11,237 nucleotides of DNA from Theodoxus fluviatilis. Its lineage: Eukaryota > Mollusca > Gastropoda > Cycloneritida > Neritidae. Location of the stretch: the NCBI GenBank assembly GCA_034096865.1, contig JAWQFJ010025709.1, forward strand, positions 1 through 11,237, read 5' to 3'. Below, one piece after another: positions 1 to 7,272 of this stretch (positions are counted from its first letter, which is position 1; the number at the start of each line of letters is the position of its first letter). The notes under the pieces were generated by a model, which was not told the DNA's origin, did no database searches, and worked only from the letters and a program-made list of their open reading frames with translations. Position numbers and translations under genes: made by a program.

Positions 1-546
1 TAAGGCATGATGGTAGCAGGGCGCAGGTATGAGACAAATCGTACTTGCTTTCCACAACTTTATTCATCCATGGGTACAGGAGCCCCTGGCTGGTCCGAGG
101 CCTGATGATAATGGCCTGGACCAACCCAAGACCGTGGTCACAGTGATCTCTCCCCCAGATGGTATGGGGTCTCTCAAGAGACTGGTGGTGGGCGTCTCTC
201 TGTAGAGACTGCTGGTGAGCTCTCTCCCGACCTGCCGACAGCCCCTCCTTATCAAAGCAACGCGCGGACCCCAGGGGAGCCAGGCTTGAAATCAGCAGTC
301 GTGGATTTCAGCCTGTCTTGGGGTTGTGCTTTCCTAGTGATATAAAAAGGCTCATTGCTGCCTTATACTTACTCGAAATTATTCAAACCAAGTGTTGCCT
401 TGATAGGCATAACAAAGTCAACCGAATGAATATTGCACAATTGCAATCAGATGCCTTAATTTAGAGAAAGTATCAAATTTGTCTCTAGATTCTAACAATT
501 TGTGAATAGCCGCGCGAACGATAGAGGGGAGCTGTCCGAGGTCACA
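1..546 (-). mobile_element. Probable LTR of a retrotransposon, minus strand, left end outside window
   Basis: Read on the minus strand this stretch has LTR-like architecture: a weak TATA-like GATAAGGAGGGGC near 241-255, then a polyadenylation signal AATAAA (RC at 59-64) followed by GTGGAAAG. The same order and motif occur in the better-bounded LTR at 3512-4129 (AATAAAG then GTGGAAAG), so the two are probably distant members of one family. On the minus strand a TGTGAC start fits at 546, matching the TGTGAT start of the other LTR, but this boundary is a guess. The other terminus, primer-binding site, polypurine tract and internal genes are not seen, so I cannot say whether it is a solo LTR or one end of a full element. 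Confidence 0.4.
169..209 (-). repeat. Two tandem hairpins in the probable LTR transcribed region
   Basis: Two adjacent 25-27-base units each carry a perfect 6-bp stem: GTCTCT-CA-AGAGAC at 169-182 and GTCTCT-CTGT-AGAGAC at 194-209, followed by similar GGTGGTG or GGTGAGC tails. They lie between the TATA-like motif and the polyadenylation signal of the probable minus-strand LTR, so they would be in its transcribed leader. A structural or regulatory role is inference. Confidence 0.5.
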
Positions 547-760
547 TGTCAAGTTCAATTAACAAACAGATAAGGGGAGGCGCACTGGGACCCTCCCAGG
601 CTGATAAGATACATAGTAGGCTGGTCTTACAACATATATAGAACATGGCCGTCTGAGACGCAGGATACATGATACAGGGATACAGGGAGGGGGAGAGGGG
701 AAACAGGCTGACAATGCTTGGCTGGGACCAGTGCTTTGATCAGGCAAAAGGGAGGAGGGG

Positions 761-762
<2 letters not shown>
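547..762. other. Non-coding stretch, nothing recognised
   Basis: No credible reading frame, splice pattern or repeat family is recognised between the probable LTR and the GA microsatellite. The reading frames here are short and run into the (CT)n translation of the adjacent repeat. Confidence 0.5.
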
Positions 763-794
<32 letters not shown>

Positions 795-818
795 AGAGAG
801 AGAGAGAGAGAGAGAGAG
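763..818. repeat. (GA)n microsatellite
   Basis: Almost pure GA dinucleotide repeat with one AAGGAG interruption near 791. It lies about 35 bases beyond the point where the retrotransposon endonuclease frame closes, and may mark the breakpoint of that broken element. Confidence 0.95.
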
Positions 819-851
819 TCCATGTAAAACTTTGGGCTTCACTCCACCCGG

Positions 852-1469
852 TCACATAGGCACCCAAGTGCTTTGTACCAGATGGATGCTGGTGGTATAT
901 ATGTGATCAATAAGAGTCGATGTTGACTGAGTTACCCTAGTGTCTGTATGAACCAATTGCTTGAGTCCAAAGAGCAGGATTGTTGACTTCCATGCACCGT
1001 TAATTTTTAGGTAGTTTATATTAAAGTCACCAAGAAGAAGAATATATTTTCCAGGAGCACTCACTTTGTCCATCATGCTTACGAATTCATCATACCAACC
1101 GAAGGTGGAGGCAGGGTTTCTGTACAAGAATCCCAGGAGAAGAGAAGTCTTTGAAGATTGTTTCAGCTCCAGCCAAATACACTCAACACTTGAAGATTCA
1201 AAGTCATGTCTTCTATAAATAGAATTTCGTAGGTCATAGTTAATGTAGATTGCTAACCCAGTGTGCCCAGATAGCACAGGATCGCGTCGTACGATGTCAA
1301 ATCCTGATATTTCAATTGCTTCATCACTGATTTCACTGTGAAGACGAGATTCACTTATTTCAAGAATGCCTAACTGTTCCTTCTGAATAAGAGCACTAAT
1401 GTCCGTCACTTTATTGTATAAATGATCTACATTTATATGTCCTATGTGCAAATTTTGTTTCTGGACCAT
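852..1469 (-). pseudogene. Non-LTR retrotransposon endonuclease (EEP/APE-type) fragment, no reverse transcriptase
   Basis: A 205-residue minus-strand frame resembles the N-terminal apurinic-like endonuclease domain of CR1/Jockey-type LINE ORF2 proteins, which nicks target DNA to prime reverse transcription. Recognisable landmarks in order are an N-terminal HINVDHLYNK segment (family: N-x-R-S-L), EISESRL carrying the catalytic Glu, GFLYRNP with the conserved Tyr, LLGDFN with the catalytic Asp/Asn pair, and STLIDHIYTT. The domain's final Ser-Asp-His motif is missing: the frame ends in a TGA just after VPM and runs into a GA microsatellite within about 40 bases. No reverse transcriptase follows in any frame. 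An ORF1-like remnant lies upstream on the same strand, so this looks like the middle of one dead element. Domain identity is fairly secure and clade assignment is not. Confidence 0.75.
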
Positions 1470-1735
1470 GATTGTTCATAATGATACCTAACTGTCACTG
1501 GATTGGATGGGAAGAGAAAGAAAGAAAAAAAATCACGTTGGCAAAGTCTTCATCGTTCACGCCAAAAATCCATCGAAGAATACTTTAGCCAACTGGTATT
1601 CACACTGTTGGTACTGGACGGAGACCATTGAAGGGATGAGGATATATAGGCCTATTGCCACTGCATGTATGGAGGAACGAATGGGAAAAAAGGATGAAAG
1701 TGTAGGTAGGGGGCCATCAGAGGGTTTTGAGGGAT

Positions 1736-1737
<2 letters not shown>
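1470..1737 (-). other. Probable internal part of the non-LTR element, identity unclear
   Basis: This segment lies between the endonuclease frame and the homopolymer block. The minus strand is open through 1557-1737 but shows no motif I recognise, and a stop separates it from the endonuclease start. It may be the ORF1/ORF2 junction of the same element. Confidence 0.3.
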
Positions 1738-1805
<68 letters not shown>

Positions 1806-1810
1806 GGGGG
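1738..1810. repeat. Homopolymer block (T)47(G)26
   Basis: An uninterrupted run of 47 T is followed directly by 26 G on the plus strand (C26 then A47 on the minus strand). It splits the minus-strand retroelement between its ORF1-like and endonuclease parts. Length and even presence are vulnerable to sequencing and assembly error. Confidence 0.9.
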
Positions 1811-1889
1811 CAATCTGGAAGTAGCGGGCATTCTGCACTCAGGAATCAAAGGTTCAGTTGCGTGCACCTCTACTTTCTGTTTGACATAT

Positions 1890-2234
1890 CTAAGGGGTGC
1901 TTGGCCGGGACACTGAGTGTTGGTGTTTTGGGGTTTTTTCTCCGTCACATGCAGTAGGCAGTACGTCCTTGTTGAGGTTAGGGCGAGTGACTGTCTGTAT
2001 TCTACCTGTCTGTACTATGTCATTTAGTTTATCATTGTTGTTGTTCAGACAAATGTCCTTGCTGTTTGGAATGCTATGAATATGCTCTGGCAGTGTTGCA
2101 GGGCTGGAATGGTTCAACTGCCGTTTCCGAGGGAGAGGAGGAAACTCTGTAGGCCCTATTGTAGATGTCTTCTGCATGCTTGCTGGTGTCCCAGTTTTGT
2201 TCTCTTCTTTTCCGTCCCATGAGCAATGGCGGTG
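1890..2234 (-). pseudogene. ORF1-like remnant of the same minus-strand non-LTR element
   Basis: A minus-strand frame is open from the target duplication at 2235 to a TAG at 1890-1892. It is hydrophilic, rich in Pro, Ser, Asn and Lys, and contains PTEFPPLPRKRQ, a style of low-complexity segment seen in LINE ORF1 or gag-like proteins. Near its upstream end it has closely spaced Cys and His residues (C-K-I-H-R-H-C), which could be part of a zinc knuckle. It lies upstream of the endonuclease fragment in the same orientation, as ORF1 lies upstream of ORF2. The frame also stays open across the inserted transposon when that insertion and one target copy are ignored. It could instead be unrelated coding debris. 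Confidence 0.4.
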
Positions 2235-2762
2235 GATCTTGCAGGGTCGGTTCTCTATTGCGGGGGGCCGCTATTGCGGGATTTTCTTTGGTCAAAAGTT
2301 CTTAATTAAGGCCTTTTTGATTCTTTTGTCCTAAAACGGCAAAAAACCATAACCTTTTTATTACATTATTTTGAAAATTTATTCGGGTTTTATCGATAGC
2401 GCTCAGCCTAGGCCGCACCCGCCACCCCGCCTGACTGATTAGCCTGTCCGGGAAGTTTCACCTAAACCCGGACGCGTTACTTTTTGTCACGTTAATTTCG
2501 TGTCCAACATCAGCGTCGGGCCCTGGAGTTAGGGCGTAGGGACCACCCGTTGAGAGTCAAACGTGGGATGGAGTTAGAATATAAAGCTTCACCCGTTATC
2601 GATAAAAACCGAAAAAAAATCTTCTTTTTTAAGTAACAAATATTTAATGGTTTTTTAGGCGTTTTAGGACAAACGAATCAAAATGGCCTTAAGAACTTTT
2701 GACCCCAAAAAATCCCGCAATAGCGGCCCTCCGCAATAGCGAACACATTCCGATCTTGCAGG
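2235..2762. mobile_element. Non-autonomous inverted-repeat DNA transposon with 11-bp target duplication (Mutator-like?)
   Basis: Direct repeats GATCTTGCAGG at 2235-2245 and 2752-2762 flank a 506-base element. Its two arms, about 2251-2400 and 2595-2746, are imperfect inverted repeats of roughly 150 bases and are closely matched for the outer 100. Each end carries two copies of CTATTGCGG (2254-2262 and 2271-2279; RC at 2715-2723 and 2731-2739). The centre has no coding frame of note, so movement would have needed a transposase supplied elsewhere. Long terminal inverted repeats with a 9-11-bp duplication are characteristic of Mutator-like elements. That class call is inference; the duplication and arms are directly visible. 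Confidence 0.75.
2446..2473. repeat. Hairpin GTCCGGG / CCCGGAC in the transposon centre
   Basis: A perfect 7-bp inverted repeat with a 14-base loop sits in the otherwise unique centre of the inverted-repeat transposon. Function is unknown. Confidence 0.6.
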
Positions 2763-2784
2763 AGGTGGGTCCTGTCTCAGAGAG

Positions 2785-3128
2785 CAGGGCCGGACCCAGG
2801 GGGGGGGGGGTTCCAGGGGTTCCGGAACCCACCCACCCCCCTCCCCCTAGAAAAAGCATGTACCTTGGTTTGAGTTTTTTTTTTTTTCTTTTTGTGTGTG
2901 TCTCCAAAAACAATGCTGCTCTTACCCCTCAAAACAAGGCCCAGAATGCACCAGATTGCACAGATTTTAACCGTTTTTCAAAAATTTTCCGGGGGGGCAT
3001 GCCCCCGGACCCCCCTAGTTTGCGCGCCTGCTTCGCAAGCGCGCGCTCGTGGCTTCGCTACTTCGCTGATTTGTCCCCCCCAACCAAAAAGGAACCCCCC
3101 CCCCCACAACTCATTTGGTCCGGCCCTG
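2785..3128. mobile_element. hAT-like miniature element with CAGGGCCGGACC termini
   Basis: Perfect 12-base terminal inverted repeats CAGGGCCGGACC (2785-2796) and GGTCCGGCCCTG (3117-3128) bound 344 bases. CAGGG-type ends are typical of hAT superfamily elements, which use 8-bp target duplications. Here the flanks (TCAGAGAG and GAGAGAGA) are both GA-rich and not identical, so the duplication is unresolved. The interior has a G/C-rich palindrome around GGGGGCATGCCCCC near 2992-3006 and no transposase, hence non-autonomous. Confidence 0.7.
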
Positions 3129-3142
3129 GAGAGAGAGAGAGA
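3129..3142. repeat. Short (GA)n tract
   Basis: A GA repeat fills the gap between the hAT-like element and the first retroelement 3' tail. Confidence 0.8.
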
Positions 3143-3272
3143 TTGATTGGTTGATTCTTTATTTATCAAGGATGAAATTTTAGGCATTTCTGCCTTTCTT
3201 ACAAATTGTCCTTGCTCATAAAGAAATGAAAACACTGATAACTAAGACACAAAATACACAGTAGCTAATCCA
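3141..3272 (-). mobile_element. Retroelement 3' tail, copy A (SINE or 5'-truncated LINE)
   Basis: On the minus strand this fragment ends in a two-part hairpin, then AATAAAG, then a GATT-like tail (GATTGATTGGTTGATTC on plus), then GA repeats. The hairpin has outer stem CAAGGA (3167-3172) with TCCTTG (3209-3214) and inner stem AGGCA (3182-3186) with TGCCT (3191-3195). Copy B at 3296-3401 has the same architecture with identical internal spacing. A terminal hairpin followed by a short-repeat tail is how several stringent LINEs (L2/CR1 relatives) and their SINE partners mark templates for reverse transcription. No promoter box or coding sequence is visible. Confidence 0.7.
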
Positions 3273-3273
3273 T

Positions 3274-3297
3274 GAGAGAGAGAGAGAGAGAGAGAGA
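3274..3297. repeat. (GA)n microsatellite
   Basis: A pure GA tract between the two retroelement tail copies. Confidence 0.9.
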
Positions 3298-3397
3298 ACG
3301 AACGAACGAACGAACGAACGAACTTTATTTTACAAGGGTAGTGAATTAGGCAGTAGTGCCTTTCTTACATTCAGCCCTTGAGGCAAAAATTCAAATG

Positions 3398-3401
<4 letters not shown>
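3296..3401 (-). mobile_element. Retroelement 3' tail, copy B, with (GAAC)n terminal repeat
   Basis: A second member of the tail family, minus strand. Its outer stem is CAAGGG (3333-3338) with CCCTTG (3375-3380), and its inner stem is AGGCA (3348-3352) with TGCCT (3357-3361). It is followed on the minus strand by AATAAAG and a GTTC repeat (GAAC on plus, 3296-3323). The 9-base and 13-base intervals between stems equal those in copy A, and TTCTTACA is shared. The tail motif differs between copies, as expected if the tail is added or slips during reverse transcription. Confidence 0.72.

Positions 3402-3440
<39 letters not shown>
3402..3440. repeat. (GA)n microsatellite
   Basis: A pure GA tract directly beside the upstream side of copy B. 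Confidence 0.95.
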
Positions 3441-3445
<5 letters not shown>

Positions 3446-3446
<1 letters not shown>

Positions 3447-3511
3447 TAGCTGGGGAAAGGGGGAGGAAGGGAAGAAGGTGGGGGGGGGGGGGTAGCTGGG
3501 GAAAGGGGGAG
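3446..3511. repeat. 46-base tandem duplication, purine-rich
   Basis: GTAGCTGGGGAAAGGGGGAG occurs at 3446-3465 and again at 3492-3511, separated by a GAAGGGAAGAAGG segment and a G run. The second copy ends exactly where the probable solo LTR begins. GAAGGGAAGAAGG also occurs immediately right of that LTR (from 4130). Confidence 0.8.
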
Positions 3512-3578
3512 TGTGGTGGTCGGTGGTAAGGTTGAAGTCAAGTAAGACGCAGGGGCGAAGTCGAGTTACTTTCCACTC

Positions 3579-3584
3579 TTTATT
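3579..3584 (-). promoter_or_regulatory. Polyadenylation signal AATAAA of the probable LTR
   Basis: TTTATT on plus reads AATAAA on minus, about 130 bases downstream of the TATA-like motif and followed by GTGGAAAG. This is the position expected at the end of an LTR R region. Confidence 0.5.
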
Positions 3585-3712
3585 GGCCGTTGGTACAAGT
3601 TCTTAGTAAGTCAACTTCTGGACCCGGGTGGTGAAATGTCTCTCTCACAGATCGGATGGGTCTGTCTCTCACCCTGGTGTAATCGGGTCTCTCTAAGCAA
3701 GCACCGTAGCCT

Positions 3713-3720
3713 CTATTTAT
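3713..3720 (-). promoter_or_regulatory. TATA-like box of the probable LTR
   Basis: CTATTTAT on plus reads ATAAATAG on minus, in a context (TGATAAATAGAGGC) resembling TGATAAGGAGGGGC of the LTR at the left window edge. Confidence 0.4.
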
Positions 3721-4041
3721 CAGGAGGCATGCACGTAGAAGCAAAGCAGAACCGGAAGGGTTTACTTCCGGGGAAGGCTTTCAGACAAAGAACGGAAGTT
3801 CTTATCTTCTGGTGGAAGAGGAGAGGGGGGTAGATGGAGAGAAACAGGGGGGAGGGCAGAGAGGTGAGTGGGTGGGTTCCGGACAACGACCGACCGGGCA
3901 GTGACCCACAGGGCAACCGCAAACAATAGCCCACCGCCCAGGCAAGGACGGTGAGGGGAGTAATTATGGAAGGTGGTTCATTAGCCGAAGATAGGAGGGA
4001 GGGAAAAGATAGCTGCGGCGATAATGAGTACAGCAGCGTAA

Positions 4042-4125
4042 AATACACTTGGTGATAGGTGCACCTTATGACATGAACACAGTAGATGTACAATACACTC
4101 GGTGATGGTAATAGGTGCACCTCAT
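4042..4125. repeat. 50-base direct repeat in the LTR upstream region
   Basis: AATACACTTGGTGA then TAGGTGCACCTTAT (4042-4069) recurs as AATACACTCGGTGA, a 6-base insertion, then TAGGTGCACCTCAT (4092-4124). Both contain the palindrome GGTGCACC. Tandem repeats in the U3 part of an LTR often act as enhancers; that role is inference. Confidence 0.7.
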
Positions 4126-4130
4126 CACAG

Positions 4131-4207
4131 AAGGGAAGAAGGTTGGTGGGTTGGATAGAGAGGGTTGGGGAGAGGGTGGGGGAGAGGGAGGGAGGGAGGG
4201 AGGGAGG

Positions 4208-4252
<45 letters not shown>

Positions 4253-4306
4253 GGAAGGAGGGAGGGGGAGAGAAAGGGGGGGGGGGAGAGAGAGAGAAAA
4301 GAGAGC
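4131..4306. repeat. Purine-rich simple-repeat array (GGGA, GA, GGGGA)
   Basis: The plus strand is almost entirely purine, with a (GGGA)n segment near 4185-4210, (GA)n near 4210-4249, and mixed G-rich repeats to 4306. Confidence 0.95.
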
Positions 4307-4614
4307 CGGAAGAGGTAGGGGAGTTTCGCAATTTCTTCACCATGCTATATCATATAAAATCATGTGCCTCACTGTAGGCCTATGCATGCCGGGTACCATT
4401 CTGTGAACCCGACACTCTCGCCGGTAGGCGAAGTCTCTAATGAACTAGAATGCACTGGGTATATCACTTGTGCTGGCTCTGAAAGAAAACGTCGTGGTTT
4501 CATGCACCCGTAAGAAACTGTAAATAATGTGCTTTCCCGAAACAGCTTCCTCCAAGCAACTTTCCCTACACTACTGCAACTCGATCGGGTTAGCTTTTTA
4601 AACAGTAGCCTTTC
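4307..4614. other. Non-coding upstream flank of the gene
   Basis: There is no supported reading frame or repeat here. CpG dinucleotides become more frequent towards the right, consistent with the approach to a promoter. Confidence 0.4.
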
Positions 4615-4637
4615 ATTGGTCCGCGGGTGTGACGTCA
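4615..4637 (+). promoter_or_regulatory. Candidate promoter elements: inverted CCAAT box and perfect CRE
   Basis: ATTGGT (4615-4620, reverse CCAAT) is followed 10 bases later by the full cAMP-response element palindrome TGACGTCA (4630-4637), in a CpG-containing stretch. The pair lies about 130 bases upstream of a good splice donor and in the orientation of the only gene. CCAAT and full CRE sites within a short distance of the start are common in CpG-type, TATA-less animal promoters bound by NF-Y and CREB/ATF. Use as this gene's promoter is inference. Confidence 0.45.
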
Positions 4638-4649
4638 TTACACCTATAA

Positions 4650-4769
4650 TTATCGTTCCTGCGCTGAATGATGTAAACACATGCGGGGCAAGCAGCGAAG
4701 CCACTGAACTGAGTCTTACATTTCACGACCGCTTCGATGGGACGCTAGGGAAGCCCTCCTCGCTGACAG
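4650..4769 (+). other. Candidate non-coding first exon (5' UTR) of the GRDP-like gene
   Basis: A donor CTGACAG|GTATGA is at 4769/4770. The left boundary is a guess placed just after the candidate promoter. If joined to the acceptor at 7273, the reading frame of the downstream ATG runs back into this exon without an ATG and meets a TGA at 4705-4707. That exon would therefore be untranslated and the ATG at 7301 would be the true start. Short upstream ATG frames are also present (for example ATG ... TGA at 4680-4706). A competing donor, GATGTGAGT near 5085-5093, cannot be excluded. Confidence 0.35.
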
Positions 4770-5739
4770 GTATGATTTGATCATCTGCGTATTATTTAAG
4801 TGAGAGCGTTCATCGCAATCTTAGCAACAAAATTGTGAAGAGTACAGAGCAGGGACGAAGTCGGTAGGGTACCTGCTGGCTGCTGTGGACCACTTGATTT
4901 TATTGCCATCACCGACAGAATCGTTCGGTGTTTTTACTTCGTTCGTCTAAATATTCATTACACATTTGCGACACTTACTGCAGGCTGCAGTAGCCCACAC
5001 ACACGTATGAATGGTTTTGATAACACTAGTCTGTTGTGAGGATCCAGGCTCTGGATTGCCGCGAAAGAGCGAATGGATCATTGGATGTGAGTAATTTGAA
5101 ATTGCTCTGTAGTTTTCGCGAAGAATGTTTGGCTGGCTCTCCAGGAAAAACGTTCTAAGACGAGACCACGCTTATGTAAAACTGAAGAGCACAGGGTACG
5201 CGCGTGCTCTCCTTCGTATTAAGATCTCGCAACAAAACAGCTTGAAACTCTGCAAGCTAGGCATCACACGTACATGCTCTCGCTTAGAACTCTTCCCAGG
5301 ACTGGCAGGAGCACCCAAGGTCATCGTGCTGACCATAATTAACTTGCTAATGTGCATGCTAATGTACACATTCATGTTCTCATCGCATGCACAACCAAGC
5401 ATGACTCTTGGGCACTATTTGAGTTCGCTTTGGCTGCATTGGTCGACAAGATTTAACCCTGGCCTATATAGCTAGTGTCGATGTTGTTTCTGTTTAGCCT
5501 TGAACCATTGCCATTTTCCACTCCCCCGTCCACCCTAACTGTTTCAGCTGGAGACTTAGCAAATCTATGTACATTCATACCCACTGAATCATGCCTGGAA
5601 AAAAGACCCTGATGAAAATATAACGGACAGGACTGAGAAACGTGCATTCCATACCTCACTATTGCTTACATTTGCCTCTATCCCTACAACACTGATCAGC
5701 TGGATCTAGATGATTGACACTTTTCTTGTAGTGCGCATG

Positions 5740-5953
<214 letters not shown>

Positions 5954-6850
5954 AGTTAGGGATTGTCAGGCAGACAGATGAGGATAGATGCAAACACAGA
6001 ACAACGTGAATATAAATATACACTTTCTGGGAAAATGTACCAACTTTTTTCAAAGCTGGTTAGGTTTTAGCCATCTCGGTTTTGTCATATTTGTATCTTA
6101 GTTCCAAAGTGTTTGTCTCAACACACAAAAAACCATGTCCCAAGCACATTACTTGTTCTACTTTTTAGATTAAAGACTAAAGTGCAGCCTCAACATAATT
6201 AAGTTATAACTTATATTGATCTCATCTGTTTTACTAGTATTAAAGTCTTTTGTAGACATGTTTTCAAGTTTTCTGTCAAAATAATAATGATGACCCAGAG
6301 TAACACAATAGCAATGAAAATCTTCTCTTACACTTTACCAGAAACCAGAGCTGAGTGTCAAAATGTCTGCAAGAGAGGAGTTAGTGTGTTCACTTGAACA
6401 GAGAATTCTTAGCACCTGTATATCACTGGCAGGTCATAGATGGCTTTAGCATAGAGCTTGTTACAATTGCCTTAGAGACTTAATAATGCAGCATGAAGCT
6501 GCTCTGATAGTATGTATGGTACTCAAACTGTCAGAGCATGGAATTTAGGCTCACACATAAAAGTTGTGGTTAAGGTAACATAGTAACAACAACAAAATTG
6601 AGTTAGGTTGGCCTGAATTTCTTCTTCTTCAAAGAGGGCAGATAGAACATAAACCAAACTTTCTTTCACAGAAAACAGTTTTTTTCACACTTAAAAGATT
6701 AAATGAGTGCCCATAGGACAGGTAAGATGGGAAACCACACAGTTTGTTGTTTGCCATAAATTTCTTCTCTTTTTTTTGTTGCATGATTGCATTAAACAAG
6801 TTAGGGTTGGCAAAAAACAAAAAAAGGATTGGTCAAGTTACCATAACCAC

Positions 6851-6853
<3 letters not shown>

Positions 6854-6914
<61 letters not shown>

Positions 6915-6918
6915 TGTG
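6854..6918. repeat. (GT)n microsatellite
   Basis: An essentially pure GT dinucleotide tract with a single GA interruption near its right end, in the candidate first intron. Confidence 0.97.
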
Positions 6919-7270
6919 CATTATATATGTGTCATTGCTGTTCAGGATTTTCATAGATGTCCTCATTACCATGTGCCTCAACAGCTCTGCAGTCTTTTTT
7001 CAAAAGTTGATAGTTAACGTTTTCTTTCACACTTTCTGTGAAGACTTTACATCTTTGTCTCTCATCCTATGCATGTTTGCTTGTGACCGCGTGTCTGAAA
7101 GTATTTAATAAGTACTTTCTTCTGCCAACCCTTCATGGACTCTGTCAGTGACTATGGCCATGACTCAGTGGCTCTTGCCACTAAACTGTAAAAATAGGAA
7201 CAGTTGCTTGCCAGTAATGCTGCTGCCCACTCACCTTGCCCCCACCTGAGATTTTCATGTGTTCTTTTGC

Positions 7271-7272
7271 AG
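7271..7272 (+). other. Splice acceptor of the GRDP-like exon
   Basis: The AG is preceded by a pyrimidine-rich stretch ending TTCTTTTGC. The 28 bases from here to the ATG are in an open frame, so an upstream coding exon is possible, but the first-exon candidate argues for untranslated sequence. Confidence 0.65.

Larger units (their letters stand above)
3512..4129 (-). mobile_element. Probable solo LTR of a retrotransposon, minus strand
   Basis: The 618-base block starts TGTGGTG and ends CATCACA, giving the TG...CA ends and short terminal inverted repeat of an LTR. On the minus strand the expected order is present: upstream region with a tandem repeat, TATA-like ATAAATAG (RC at 3713-3720), then AATAAAG (RC at 3578-3584) followed by GTGGAAAG, then a short 3' part. 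The flanks GGAG and GAAG resemble an imperfect 4-base target duplication but lie in low-complexity purine sequence. No internal element or second LTR copy is adjacent, so a solo LTR left by recombination is the simplest reading. Superfamily is not determinable. Confidence 0.55.

Noticed and set aside
2699..3235. Several overlapping open frames on both strands within the hAT-like element
   Set aside because: They are low-complexity Pro/Gly frames generated by C and G runs, with no transposase motifs.
3141..3440. CRISPR-like spacing of repeats (two similar units separated by GA tracts)
   Set aside because: There are only two diverged units ending in retroelement tails, in a eukaryotic context with microsatellite spacers.
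5125..5475. A 116-codon plus-strand frame with a hydrophobic stretch
   Set aside because: No recognisable domain, no splice or start support, and it lies in the candidate first intron. A chance open frame is most likely.
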